DNA of 64,000 bases from UBA2253 sp964646985 (GCA_964646985.1 CAZYFI010000001.1:1-64000), one strand, 5' to 3'. Shown: positions 16,017-25,510, counted from the first letter of the stretch. Notes: a model not told the origin generated them from the letters alone. Program-made: numbers and translations.

Positions 16017-18105
16017 AATCTAATGGTGGAAAGATTTCATACTTTAACAATTTATCATTAAAATCTTTATAGCGTCGAAATGCACTTAAGATTGCGCTGC
16101 GCTTTTCTTGAGTATAATAGAATTCAAGGCTAGGATCAAGGAGCACATAATCTTCTGATGTTCCTGATATCACAATTCCATCGGCAAAAATGTCATGATT
16201 TCGTGGATTATAAGTCAATGTTTTTTGTGAAGACAACGCATCTACGCCAAAGTAATATTCTTGAGGCAATCCAAACAAAGAAGCTAGCGTTCTAACGGTC
16301 GAAGTCGTTCCTCTAACCAAAGAAACAACACCAGAAGGCAGAACGGTTGATTCTTGTTCATAGTTGGGATTATAAATGATAAAAGGAATGTTAGCAAGAA
16401 ACTCTCGTTCTCGTAATATTTGATTTGGCAAGTTTGTTTCTACAATCAAGTCATTCATCTCATTTTGAAAGAGTTGTGGATTCTCATAAAACATTTCATA
16501 TATATCAATTCCACACCCATGATCTCCATAAAGTACCACGATGGTATCTTCGGCCAATCCTACTTCTTCTAAGTGTTTCATCGCCTCACCAATCGCATAA
16601 TCAGCATAGCTGATGTGCTCTAAGTAGCCAACAAACTGCGCATTTAAACTTTCTACACTATATAGTTCATAATCTTCTGGAAATAAGTTAGGTTTCCCAA
16701 CAAACCAGCTATCGGTTGCAGAAGAATCCGTTGGTTGACGATACGGCATATGCGCAGAGATAGTAAGCGCATAGGTAAACATCGGGTCTTTGCCACTTTT
16801 TTCTGCCATAAGATCAACGGTTTCTATTAAGAAGTCATGATCATTCATCCATGTATGAATCAGTTGATCTTCCGAAATAACAAAATCTTCTTCTGCATAA
16901 TGCTCATCAAACCCAAGAAGTTTAGGAAACAAGATATCTCGTTCATAAAAAATTCCTGTATTTGCATGCGAAGAAAAGGTTTGATAGCCAGCGCTTTTAA
17001 ACATTCTTGGTAGCGTTGGATAATAAACGTTGTCATACTCATAAACAGTATAAATAGGCCCAACTGGATACAGTCCTGTCATGTTTGTGAAATCAGAATC
17101 AGATGTATTCCCAATTCCAACCGTCGTATAATAATGATTGAAATATACAGAAGAGGAAAGCATTTTATTTAAATTAGGAGTCACTTCAACCAACTCACCG
17201 TTGATATTCACTTTTAGCCCAATGACAAAATTGTTCATAGATTCCATTTGAATGAGCAACAAATTTTTCCCGGCAAATACGCCTTGATATTCACTATTGC
17301 CAACCACTTCATCATCGACTAAGCTTGCTCTTTGTGCGGTGCGATACGCTTCTAGTTGTTCCAAGAGTTCTTCACGCTTTTCTTCTGGGTATCCTTCTTT
17401 GCTTGTAAACAAATAAGAATACGCATCATAGAAATAATAATTCAAAAATCCAACGGTTTGGGCACCATATAGTGGTGTTGTATTGTCTTCATACCAAGTA
17501 TCATCTATTTGCACACGATAAGAACTCAAGCTAGAAGTCATAATTAAAACACCCATGATCAAAAGCGATGTGCCAATGGAAAAACGATTTTTATTTGCAA
17601 GGAAAGAATAAGAACGTATCAAAGTTTCTTTTCGGTGTTTTCTCACTCCAACAGAAAACATGATGATTAAGACAATTGCTGGCAACAAAAAGTATGGTTT
17701 AGAATATGCCAACAACGTAATCAGCGATGCAAGAAGAAAACCAAACGCATCTCCACCACCTGAAGACCCAAATGCTGCTAAATTATAAAAAGAAAACATC
17801 ATTCCATAATAACCAAAATAAATGGTAAACGCAAAATAAAGAATGCTTAGAAAAACAGAGGCCCACATTAAAAACCGCATACGATTATAATCATTTTTGT
17901 GAATGAGTAACGCCAAACTAATAAATACAATCATGAACCCAAAATCACCAAAAAAACTATTGGTGACCATAAAAACATCTCTAGGATACGGACTTAATTC
18001 CCTAAAAACGATATTTGTAGTCAGCAAATAGCAACTTAATGTATTTAATAAAATGAAAAGCGAAATATATGTCATCTTAAAACGCTTTGAAATGTTTTTT
18101 TCCAT
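16015..18105 (-). CDS. LtaS-family membrane sulfatase-fold enzyme (lipoteichoic acid synthase-like)
   Basis: LtaS-type enzymes transfer glycerol-phosphate from phosphatidylglycerol to a lipid anchor or polymer outside the cell. The 696-residue protein has about five membrane helices in the first 200 residues and an extracellular alkaline-phosphatase-fold domain (about 275-690). The metal and nucleophile residues are visible: Glu288 in QMESMNNF, nucleophile Thr334 in GNTSDSDF, the DH pair in LYGDHGCGID and the His of SAHMPYR. It is the last gene of a unit with a membrane protein and a degenerate ABC ATPase-like protein. Whether it makes lipoteichoic acid or modifies another lipid is unknown. 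Confidence 0.88.
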   Translation of the reverse strand: MEKNISKRFKMTYISLFILLNTLSCYLLTTNIVFRELSPYPRDVFMVTNSFFGDFGFMIVFISLALLIHKNDYNRMRFLMWASVFLSILYFAFTIYFGYYGMMFSFYNLAAFGSSGGGDAFGFLLASLITLLAYSKPYFLLPAIVLIIMFSVGVRKHRKETLIRSYSFLANKNRFSIGTSLLIMGVLIMTSSLSSYRVQIDDTWYEDNTTPLYGAQTVGFLNYYFYDAYSYLFTSKEGYPEEKREELLEQLEAYRTAQRASLVDDEVVGNSEYQGVFAGKNLLLIQMESMNNFVIGLKVNINGELVEVTPNLNKMLSSSVYFNHYYTTVGIGNTSDSDFTNMTGLYPVGPIYTVYEYDNVYYPTLPRMFKSAGYQTFSSHANTGIFYERDILFPKLLGFDEHYAEEDFVISEDQLIHTWMNDHDFLIETVDLMAEKSGKDPMFTYALTISAHMPYRQPTDSSATDSWFVGKPNLFPEDYELYSVESLNAQFVGYLEHISYADYAIGEAMKHLEEVGLAEDTIVVLYGDHGCGIDIYEMFYENPQLFQNEMNDLIVETNLPNQILREREFLANIPFIIYNPNYEQESTVLPSGVVSLVRGTTSTVRTLASLFGLPQEYYFGVDALSSQKTLTYNPRNHDIFADGIVISGTSEDYVLLDPSLEFYYTQEKRSAILSAFRRYKDFNDKLLKYEIFPPLD

Positions 18106-18112
18106 AATCTAC

Positions 18113-18700
18113 CTACAATTTCATTCTTCTCATGATTTTATAATTCAAAAACACGAGCAATCCATTTAATACAAACAATAAAATATCCCAATAATAAACA
18201 ATTTCTAAGAAATAAACAATGACAACCAATCCACCAACTACCAATCCAAAGATAATATGAACTATGGTGTTTTTAAATCTAAAAAGACCAACCAAAAAAC
18301 CAATTTGGGATAATAAGGCAGCAACAAGCGGCAAAAATATCACTTTAGAATAATCAAAAAATGCATCAACATAAAGTTTAAAAATAAAAATATAAAACGC
18401 AACCAAAAGCAACGATAAAACAATAGAAAAGAGTAGACGCTTCAAATAATCAAAATAGACGTCTCTTCTCGTTATCCCGATGTTTACAAATCTTCGAAGC
18501 TTATTTTTTGCTAGTTGAACATTTTCTAGAAACGAAGAAATACCAAGAGTCCCAAAAATATTATAAATTAAAATATTTGATGGTGCTTTAATGTCATTTA
18601 AAAAAATAACAGAAACAAAAATCAACACAAGCGCAAGTAAAAACATACCTACTACTTGCACCATATGGAGCTGGAAAATATGTTGCAATTTTTCCTTCAT
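18113..18700 (-). CDS. Six-TM membrane protein, ABC-2 permease-like
   Basis: The 195-residue protein has about six membrane helices. Between the second and third there is a cytoplasmic segment (NIGITRRDVYFDYLKR) that looks like the coupling helix of ABC-2 type permeases. The start overlaps by four bases the stop of a gene for an ABC ATPase-like protein, and an LtaS-type enzyme follows seven bases downstream. The pairing suggests a transporter or a membrane regulator, but the ATPase has lost its motifs, so active transport is doubtful. Confidence 0.7.
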   Translation of the reverse strand: MKEKLQHIFQLHMVQVVGMFLLALVLIFVSVIFLNDIKAPSNILIYNIFGTLGISSFLENVQLAKNKLRRFVNIGITRRDVYFDYLKRLLFSIVLSLLLVAFYIFIFKLYVDAFFDYSKVIFLPLVAALLSQIGFLVGLFRFKNTIVHIIFGLVVGGLVVIVYFLEIVYYWDILLFVLNGLLVFLNYKIMRRMKL

Positions 18701-19497
18701 CGAAACACCTCAACATCATAAGGCGATATTCGCTTATAGTCAATTTTTTGTCTATCCCATACTTTAAGATCTACTTTATCATAATTGTCTAAAGAAATAG
18801 AAACCTCTTTTTTATAAAAAACATCTTTGCTATTTTGGGGATTTCCTTTTATCACCATCAATTTATGTTCATTGGGATTGATGAAAACCGTTTTTTCATT
18901 GCCAATGATAATAAGCCAATCCAACAATCCTTCAAATGCTTTTACATTGTCAAGGCCCAAGAAAACAAAGTCATAGTTTGTCTTGTCTGTTAACCCTAAG
19001 GCAATTGTTTCAATTGCTTGTGAGGACTTCAAATGAATGGTTGGATTGTCAACAAAAAGAATTGGTTTGTCTATGGCTTTCACAAAAGCATAATTCACCA
19101 AACAATTGCCTGTTTTTGTGAAATGATAACGACAGTCAATCTGTAGTTCTTGGCGTATATTAAGGGATTTCACAAGTTGCATAAATCGATTTTCATCAAA
19201 AGAAAGATGCAAATTGCTTTGCAATTGTCCTTTCAAAAAAGAAGAGCGAAGTGTTGATACACAAGCTTGTGCAAAATTGAAATACAGACGTTTTTGAAAA
19301 AAAACTTTGTTATCAAAAACATCTTGTTCATCGATTTTGATTTTTCCTTGATTGGCATTGATTCCTGCTAATAACTCAAGAAATTCCGATGCGTATTCAT
19401 GTGAAAATGCATAAATGCCAACAACCACTTTCGATGAAAAAGTGGCATTTATGACTGAATTTGCGAATGGGAATTGATTGATTGTATAAACTGCCAT
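18697..19497 (-). CDS. Degenerate ABC transporter ATPase-like protein
   Basis: The 266-residue protein keeps the outline of an ABC ATPase but has lost the catalytic motifs. Where Walker A should be there is GIYAFSHEYASEFLELLAG (from residue 27), without the GxGKS/T core. The signature region reads FTKTGNCLVNYAFVKAI in place of LSGGQ. The Walker B-like segment is PILFVDNPTIHLKS, with Asn151 in the position of the catalytic Glu, and the switch-loop His is missing (FLGLDN). The frame is intact with a GGTG ribosome site, so this looks like a maintained pseudo-ATPase and not decay. It precedes a permease-like gene and LtaS. A role as a regulator is inference. Confidence 0.72.
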   Translation of the reverse strand: MAVYTINQFPFANSVINATFSSKVVVGIYAFSHEYASEFLELLAGINANQGKIKIDEQDVFDNKVFFQKRLYFNFAQACVSTLRSSFLKGQLQSNLHLSFDENRFMQLVKSLNIRQELQIDCRYHFTKTGNCLVNYAFVKAIDKPILFVDNPTIHLKSSQAIETIALGLTDKTNYDFVFLGLDNVKAFEGLLDWLIIIGNEKTVFINPNEHKLMVIKGNPQNSKDVFYKKEVSISLDNYDKVDLKVWDRQKIDYKRISPYDVEVFR

Positions 19498-19514
19498 ATT
19501 TTCACCTTTAACAC

Positions 19515-19520
19515 ATTATA
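19515..19520 (-). promoter_or_regulatory. -10 box of the ABC-like / LtaS operon
   Basis: A perfect TATAAT on the minus strand lies about 20 bases upstream of the ATG at 19497. The best -35 candidate at 17 bases is TTTTCT, which is weak. Confidence 0.55.
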
Positions 19521-19544
19521 CTAGAAAACGACAAATAAGAAAAG

Positions 19545-19575
19545 AAAAACCATTCCAATTTGGAATGATTTTTTA
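19545..19575 (-). terminator. Terminator of the suf operon
   Basis: CATTCCAA and TTGGAATG form an 8-bp stem just downstream of the sufB stop. On the minus strand it is followed by GTTTTTCTTTT. Confidence 0.8.
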
Positions 19576-20973
19576 TCCAATTGATCCTTTCATTTCTAAT
19601 TTGATCAATTGATTTAATTCGACCGCATACTCCATTGGTAATTCTTTCGCAAACGGTTCAATAAAACCCATCACAATCATTTCTAGCGCTTGCGCTTCTG
19701 TTAATCCTCGGCTCATCAAATAAAACAATTGTTCTTCGCTCACTTTTGAAACCGTCGCTTCATGTTCAATTCTCGCTTTTTGATTCAAAACGATATTCAA
19801 AGGAATGGTGTCGCTAGTGGATAAATCATCGAGTATGATGGTGTCACACTCAACATGACTTCTGGCTCCCACGGCTTTTTCACCACAAGAAACTGTTCCG
19901 CGATAATTGACTTTCCCACCACCACGGCAAATAGATTTTGATACAATCGTACTCGTTGTGTTTGGTGCCAAATGAATCATTTTTGCACCGGTATCTTGAA
20001 TTTGCTTGGCACCAGCAAAGGCAATGGAAATGGTTGTGCCTTTGGACCCTTCTCCTTTTAAAATACAAGAAGGATATTTCATATTGACGGAAGAACCGAT
20101 GTTTCCATCAATCCAATCCATATGTGCTTTCTTTTCACACAAAGCACGTTTTGTAACCAAATTCACAATGTTGGTTGACCAATTTTGAATGGTAGAATAA
20201 CGGCAATATCCGTTTTCTTTCACAAATATTTCTACAATGGCTGCATGAAGAGAATCTTTTGAATAAATAGGGGCCGTACACCCTTCTACATAATTTAATT
20301 TCGCGCCTTCATCAACAATAATCAAAGTGCGTTCAAACTGACCCATTTGGGCAGAATTAATGCGAAAATAAGATTGTAACGGTTTTTCTAAAACAACATT
20401 TTTAGGAACATAAATAAAGGATCCACCGCTCCAAACTGCAGAATTTAAGGCAGCAAATTTATTGTCAGCATAAGATACGAGTTTTCCAAAATATTGTTTG
20501 ACCAAATCAGGATAGCGTTTTAATGCGGTATCTGTATCACAAAACAGCACGCCTTTTTGTTCGAGTTCTTCAATTGTGGAATGATAAACGACTTCTGATT
20601 CAAACTGCGTCGAAACACCGGCCAAATATTTTCTCTCGGCTTCAGGAATGCCTAACTTTTCAAACGTATCCTTTATTTCTTCAGGTACATCTTCCCAATT
20701 GTTTTCTACTTCTTGACTCGATTTAATATAATAAGTATAGTCTTGAAAATCTAAAAAAGACAAATCAGGCCCAAACGAAGGTAGAGGCATTTGTATAAAT
20801 TTGTGATAGGCTTTTAAACGAAAGGCAAGCATCCAATCAGGCTCTTTCTTATAATGAGAAATGGCTCTAATAACTTGTTCGTTTAACCCTTTTCCGGTGT
20901 CATAAATACTTGAAGTTTTTGTTTCAAATCCATATTTATAATCACCAATAATTTTGTTAATGTCATCATTCAT
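19573..20973 (-). CDS. sufB: Fe-S cluster scaffold protein SufB
   Basis: SufB is the main scaffold of the SufBCD complex on which Fe-S clusters are built. The 466-residue length is usual. The protein has the family features in order: YYIKSSQEVENNWEDVP, the beta-helix core including GGSFIYVPKNVVLEKPLQSYFRIN, EGCTAP, NWSTNIVNLVTKRA and the C-terminal segment YLMSRGLTEAQALEMIVMGF shared with SufD. Its start overlaps the sufU stop by eight bases. It is the last gene of apbE-sufCDSUB. Confidence 0.97.
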   Translation of the reverse strand: MNDDINKIIGDYKYGFETKTSSIYDTGKGLNEQVIRAISHYKKEPDWMLAFRLKAYHKFIQMPLPSFGPDLSFLDFQDYTYYIKSSQEVENNWEDVPEEIKDTFEKLGIPEAERKYLAGVSTQFESEVVYHSTIEELEQKGVLFCDTDTALKRYPDLVKQYFGKLVSYADNKFAALNSAVWSGGSFIYVPKNVVLEKPLQSYFRINSAQMGQFERTLIIVDEGAKLNYVEGCTAPIYSKDSLHAAIVEIFVKENGYCRYSTIQNWSTNIVNLVTKRALCEKKAHMDWIDGNIGSSVNMKYPSCILKGEGSKGTTISIAFAGAKQIQDTGAKMIHLAPNTTSTIVSKSICRGGGKVNYRGTVSCGEKAVGARSHVECDTIILDDLSTSDTIPLNIVLNQKARIEHEATVSKVSEEQLFYLMSRGLTEAQALEMIVMGFIEPFAKELPMEYAVELNQLIKLEMKGSIG

Positions 20974-21394
20974 CTATATCACCATCTAAAATTTGTTCAA
21001 AGGCTTTCCAAGCAATGGTAGCGCATTTGATTCTTGCCGGAAACTTTGCCACACCTTGAAATACCAAAGCTTCTTCTAATTCATCCAAGTCTTCTATCGG
21101 TTCATTTTTAATCATTGCAAAATACTTATGCAAGATTCTTCTAGCATCATCCACTGACTTGTTGCTCATTAATTCTGATAACACGCTAGCGCTAGAACAG
21201 CAAATGGAACAACCCGTTCCTTGATGATTGACTTGCTTGATGATTTTATTTTCTATTTCTGCTTCTATCGTTATATCATCACCACAAGAAGGATTCTTAA
21301 TATGAACCTTAGAAAATCCTTTTAATCCTTTATGACGAGGATTTTTATAGTGATCCATAATCACTTGTCGATATAAACTTTCTAAATCATTCAT
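20966..21394 (-). CDS. sufU: Sulfur-transfer protein SufU
   Basis: SufU is the zinc-dependent sulfurtransferase that takes sulfur from SufS and passes it to SufBCD in Firmicutes. The 142-residue protein has the three metal-binding Cys regions: PSCGDD, GTGCSICCSSAS and IKCATIAW. It overlaps both sufS (eight bases) and sufB. Confidence 0.95.
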   Translation of the reverse strand: MNDLESLYRQVIMDHYKNPRHKGLKGFSKVHIKNPSCGDDITIEAEIENKIIKQVNHQGTGCSICCSSASVLSELMSNKSVDDARRILHKYFAMIKNEPIEDLDELEEALVFQGVAKFPARIKCATIAWKAFEQILDGDIDE

Positions 21395-22610
21395 TGTTTT
21401 TACCTAATAATTTCTCAAAAAAAGCGACTGTTTGTTTGATGGTCGCAACAAAACGAACAACATCTTCTTTTGTATTGTATATATAAAACGAAGCTCTCAA
21501 TGTTCCTTCACAGTGCAACCATTTGGACACCAATTGCGCACAATGATGACCTGCTCTTAAGGCTATTTGTTGTTCATCAAAAAAAGTTGCCGCATCATGA
21601 GGATGAACTCCATCAATGTTAAACGTGATAATACCAATGTCTGCTTGAGGGTTATATAGGGTAATTCCCTTTATTTTTGATAATTCTTCTAAAACAAATT
21701 CATGTATGATAGCATCTTGTTTTTGAATAAAATCATATCCCATTTCTTCAATCAAATCACAAGCAGCGGCCAATCCAATCGCCTCAGCAATGGGTGGAGT
21801 TCCTGCTTCAAATCGATAAGGTATGGGCTTGATTTCCACTTGATCACGACTAACAGATTCATTCATATCACCACCATAAAATAGGGGAGGTAATTTTTTT
21901 AACCACTTGGCCTTCCCATATAATACACCTATTCCTGTTGGCCCAAGCATTTTATGTCCAGAAAAAGCCAAAAAATCACAATCCAATGCTTTTACATCGA
22001 CAGGAAAATGCGGAACTGCTTGTGCTGCATCCACCACAACAATTGCTTGCTTTGCGTGAGCAAGCGATATGATTTCCTTTATTGGCGTAATGTATCCCAT
22101 TACATTAGAAACATACGTGAAAGCAACAATCTTCACTTGGTCATCAAATACTTTTAAGAAGTTTTCTATTGTAATTCTTCCATCCTTTGACAAAGGAACA
22201 TATACCAACTGTGCATGCTTTCTTTCACATAATTTCATCCAAGGGAGCAATGAACTATGGTGTTCTAATTCTGATACAATCACTTTATCATTTTTTTGTA
22301 ATACTTGCTCTCCCAAAGTTAAGGCGATCATATTGAGACTTTCACTGGCGTTTTTTGTGAAAACAATTTCTTGTTCACTAGCATGGATGAACTTAGCAAC
22401 CTTGTTTCTTGCGTTTTCATATTGTTCAGTTGCAAAATAACTCAGTTTGTATACACCTCGATGAATATTGACACCATACTGCTCATAATATTCATTCATG
22501 GCTGAAGTGACTGCTTTTGGTTTGAGTGAAGTTGCTGCACTATCCAAATATACCAATTGTGGATGATTTTCAAGCATTGGAAATAAGGAACGAATTTTTG
22601 AGTGTTCCAT
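21387..22610 (-). CDS. sufS: Cysteine desulfurase SufS
   Basis: SufS is a PLP enzyme that removes sulfur from cysteine and carries it as a persulfide. The 407-residue protein shows the start YLDSAATSLKPK, the ELEHHSSLLPW substrate loop, the DAAQ motif of PLP binding, the Schiff-base Lys in FSGHKMLGPTGIG, and the catalytic Cys in RAGHHCAQ. The short loop around the Cys fits group II enzymes that need SufU. It lies between sufD and sufU. Confidence 0.96.
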   Translation of the reverse strand: MEHSKIRSLFPMLENHPQLVYLDSAATSLKPKAVTSAMNEYYEQYGVNIHRGVYKLSYFATEQYENARNKVAKFIHASEQEIVFTKNASESLNMIALTLGEQVLQKNDKVIVSELEHHSSLLPWMKLCERKHAQLVYVPLSKDGRITIENFLKVFDDQVKIVAFTYVSNVMGYITPIKEIISLAHAKQAIVVVDAAQAVPHFPVDVKALDCDFLAFSGHKMLGPTGIGVLYGKAKWLKKLPPLFYGGDMNESVSRDQVEIKPIPYRFEAGTPPIAEAIGLAAACDLIEEMGYDFIQKQDAIIHEFVLEELSKIKGITLYNPQADIGIITFNIDGVHPHDAATFFDEQQIALRAGHHCAQLVSKWLHCEGTLRASFYIYNTKEDVVRFVATIKQTVAFFEKLLGKNNE

Positions 22611-22618
22611 AGGCCCTC

Positions 22619-23509
22619 CTATAAGTGGGAATTTGTTTGCATAATCAAATAAGATTTCAGTTTTCCAGCGGGTACTTCACGAATTAATGGCCAAATAAAC
22701 CCGTTAATGATTAATTTTTCTGATTCTTCTTTGGTTAATCCCCGACTCATTAAATAATATAATTCTTGATCGTCAATGGCACCAATGGATGCTCCATGGG
22801 ACGCCAAGCAATCGTGTTCATTGATTTCTAGCCAAGGATTTGCGCTAATTTTTGATGTTTCATCTAAAATTAAGCCTTTGGCTTTTTGTTTTAATATTGC
22901 TTTTACGGCGTTTTTTTCGATAATCCCATCTGTGAAAATATTGAGTAACGATTGATGATGAGAAATACCGTAATTTTGCAAGTTAGATTCCGTGAATGCA
23001 ACATGGTGTGTTACTTTATAACTAAAATCTTGCGTTTTCCCAAAACTGTTAATCATGACATTTTTTGTTTTATAATTTGCCTTTTCTCCAAGCAAGTGTA
23101 CTTGCTGTGAGCAGTTACAGACGTCTTTACAGATAAATAACATATTGTTGCTCAATGTGGCTTGTGAAAAAACGTTGGCATTGGTTGTTATCTTAGCACT
23201 AATTCCTTCGTTTGTGCTAACGTAACTTAAATAATCAATATTGGCATTTTTATGAACTTTGATTGTCTTTTTTAAAGTTTTGGCTTCATGAAATAAAACG
23301 ACTTCTGATATATGCACTTGGCTGTTTTCTAAAAATTCAATATCAAAATTGCAATCTTGATCAATGATATGGATGAGCTTAAACTTTCCCGATTGAAAAG
23401 CAGGAAGCACATTGGTTTCATTATAACTACCAATCACAACACCATTTTTCAAAATAAAATAAGCATCATGCAAATCAATAAACTCATTCATTAATGGATT
23501 CATCATCAT
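22619..23509 (-). CDS. sufD: Fe-S assembly protein SufD
   Basis: SufD pairs with SufB in the SufBC2D scaffold. The 296-residue protein is shorter than Bacillus SufD (about 430), lacking much of the N-terminal region but keeping the beta-helix and the C-terminal SHGASIGAID...YLMSRGLTKEE region that contacts SufB. The His in the ASHGA segment is the family's conserved C-terminal His. Three ATG codons in a row start the gene; the second is best spaced from the AAAGGA site, which sits in the sufC stop region. The gene overlaps sufC by four bases. Confidence 0.9.
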   Translation of the reverse strand: MMMNPLMNEFIDLHDAYFILKNGVVIGSYNETNVLPAFQSGKFKLIHIIDQDCNFDIEFLENSQVHISEVVLFHEAKTLKKTIKVHKNANIDYLSYVSTNEGISAKITTNANVFSQATLSNNMLFICKDVCNCSQQVHLLGEKANYKTKNVMINSFGKTQDFSYKVTHHVAFTESNLQNYGISHHQSLLNIFTDGIIEKNAVKAILKQKAKGLILDETSKISANPWLEINEHDCLASHGASIGAIDDQELYYLMSRGLTKEESEKLIINGFIWPLIREVPAGKLKSYLIMQTNSHL

Positions 23510-24324
23510 TTATCCTTTGGGATTTTAAAAGCACAAGTACCTAAAACAGCTGACATTTTTTCTTGTTCATCTTTGATATCTAATTCGGCACGCAACCAAT
23601 CGTAACCTTCTGCATCAATTTTCGCAATCAAATCTTTTTTCCCGCTTCGAACAATTTTTCCGTTCATCATAATATGAACATAGTCAACATCGATATAATC
23701 CAACAATCTTTGGTAATGCGTAATCACTAGGGCTCCAAAATTTTCTCCTCGCATGTTGTTTATATTTTCACCAACAATTTTCAAGGCATCTACATCTAAT
23801 CCACTATCGATTTCATCAAGAATGGCAAAATTAGGTTTCAACATTTTCATTTGTAAAATCTCATTGCGTTTTTTCTCACCACCAGAAAACCCTTCGTTTA
23901 AATAGCGATGAGGTAAATCAGCGTGCATCTTTAAGTCGCTAACTGCTTGATCAAATTCACGGATGAATTTAAACAAGGATATATGCTTTCCTGGTTCTAG
24001 TCTAGCTTGCATTGCCGTTTTAATGAAATCGGAATTGGTAATCCCTGGGATTTCATTTGGATATTGCATTGCTAGAAAAATTCCCTTACGACTACGTTCA
24101 TCAACGCCAAAGGCTAGTAAGTCTTCGCCATCTAGAGTCACACTACCTTCTGTCACTTCATATTTATAATGCCCCATAATGGTGGCAGCAAGTGTGGACT
24201 TTCCTGTTCCGTTTGGTCCCATGATGGCATGAATTTCACCAGTACGAATTGTTAAATCGACTCCTTTTAATATTTCTGTATCTTCCACAGAAGAATGTAA
24301 ATTTTTAATTTCCAGCGTTCTCAT
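23506..24324 (-). CDS. sufC: Fe-S assembly ATPase SufC
   Basis: SufC is the ABC-type ATPase of the SufBC2D complex. The protein has Walker A GPNGTGKST, the Q-loop AMQYPNEIPGI, the signature FSGGEKKRNEI typical of SufC, Walker B FAILDEIDSGLD and the switch His in VITHYQR. I chose the ATG at 24324, giving 272 residues, because GGGAG lies six bases upstream and MRTLEIKNL is the family start; the open frame extends further upstream into apbE. The start overlaps the apbE stop by 20 bases. The last 25 residues (KDEQEKMSAVLGTCAFK...) extend past the usual end. Confidence 0.95.
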   Translation of the reverse strand: MRTLEIKNLHSSVEDTEILKGVDLTIRTGEIHAIMGPNGTGKSTLAATIMGHYKYEVTEGSVTLDGEDLLAFGVDERSRKGIFLAMQYPNEIPGITNSDFIKTAMQARLEPGKHISLFKFIREFDQAVSDLKMHADLPHRYLNEGFSGGEKKRNEILQMKMLKPNFAILDEIDSGLDVDALKIVGENINNMRGENFGALVITHYQRLLDYIDVDYVHIMMNGKIVRSGKKDLIAKIDAEGYDWLRAELDIKDEQEKMSAVLGTCAFKIPKDK

Positions 24325-25480
24325 GATAAACTCCCTTATAAACATAACCGATGCTTTCAACTGCTGTATTGAATTCGAAAACACCTTCTAACCCTGAAGA
24401 TATGTACACTTCTTTTTTGCCACTGTTTTCTACCACCCAAACGGCATCTAAGTAATCAAGAGCATTGATTAATGACATTCCTCGGTCTAAACCCAAAGCA
24501 AAAAGAGTTGTAGAGAAACCATCTCCAACAATAGAATCTTGACACACAACTGTAACAGAAATCACTTGATTGTCAATGGGATATCCTGTTCGTGGATCAA
24601 GAATATGGTGGTACATGATTCCCTCTTCATCTTTAATATATTTTTCATATGTTCCTGAAGTCACAACTGTAACATCGCTTAAGCGCATCGTCCCATATGT
24701 TTTTACTGTATCATCGTCAAACAAACCTACAAAAGGCGTTTGCACATCAACTTTCCATGGAATGTCCTTGGAATCAGATGTGATTCCATCTCCTAACAAT
24801 AAAATATTACGTCCTACATCAATGACTGCTTTTTCATAACCAAGAGATATCAAATACGTTTTTATTTTATCAGCAGCATATCCTTTTACAATCGCTCCTA
24901 AATCAAGTTTCATATTCTCTTCTGTTAAAAAAATCGTCTTGTTTTGTTCGTTGATTATTACTTTATCTTTATCAACCAACAATAGCAAATCCAAAATATC
25001 TTGTTCGGTTGGCGGTTCTGTTCGATTGTCCATATAAGGATCATATAAATGATCCACAAAATTCCACAAATCCCATACCGGCGCAATCGTTGGATCAAAT
25101 AAATACTTACCTTCAACCAAAGAATACTGGCTGATTTCCATCGCTTTTTTCACAACCGTTAATACTTCATCGCTTACAACCATTGGAGCAATTCCCGCTT
25201 GGCCATTCAATCGCATTAACTCGGTTTCAACACCATCACCACGATCTTGTATATTAAAGATTTCATCTAAATCAATCAATATGTTATCTAATTCTTCATA
25301 CAATTCATTTAATTCTAATTCTGTTTTCTTTTTAGAAACCAAAACAATTTTATTGGTTGTATTAAACGAATCACTTAAATTCATTGTGTATACTTGATAA
25401 TCATCGCCACATCCCACTAAAAATGACAACACCAAAACAAGAAGTGGTAATATAATACTTTTTCTAGCTATTTTTTTCAT
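24305..25480 (-). CDS. apbE: FAD:protein FMN transferase, ApbE-type lipoprotein
   Basis: ApbE attaches FMN covalently to threonine residues of extracytoplasmic flavoproteins. The 391-residue protein has a lipoprotein signal with lipobox LVGC (Cys24). Visible family motifs are YLFDPTIAPVWDLW, LDLGAIVKGYAADK, TSGTYEKY with HHILDPRTGYPI, and the Mg-binding Asp in GDGFSTTLFALG. It sits first in the unit with sufCDSUB, sharing 20 bases with sufC. No target protein with an FMN-binding domain is in the window, so its substrate must be elsewhere. Confidence 0.92.
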   Translation of the reverse strand: MKKIARKSIILPLLVLVLSFLVGCGDDYQVYTMNLSDSFNTTNKIVLVSKKKTELELNELYEELDNILIDLDEIFNIQDRGDGVETELMRLNGQAGIAPMVVSDEVLTVVKKAMEISQYSLVEGKYLFDPTIAPVWDLWNFVDHLYDPYMDNRTEPPTEQDILDLLLLVDKDKVIINEQNKTIFLTEENMKLDLGAIVKGYAADKIKTYLISLGYEKAVIDVGRNILLLGDGITSDSKDIPWKVDVQTPFVGLFDDDTVKTYGTMRLSDVTVVTSGTYEKYIKDEEGIMYHHILDPRTGYPIDNQVISVTVVCQDSIVGDGFSTTLFALGLDRGMSLINALDYLDAVWVVENSGKKEVYISSGLEGVFEFNTAVESIGYVYKGVYHENAGN

Positions 25481-25510
25481 AGACTAACCTCATGATATAT
25501 TTCGTATATT

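Noticed and set aside
22069..22440. Plus-strand open frame of 123 codons opposite sufS
   Set aside because: sufS is unmistakable on the minus strand; the frame has no ribosome site.
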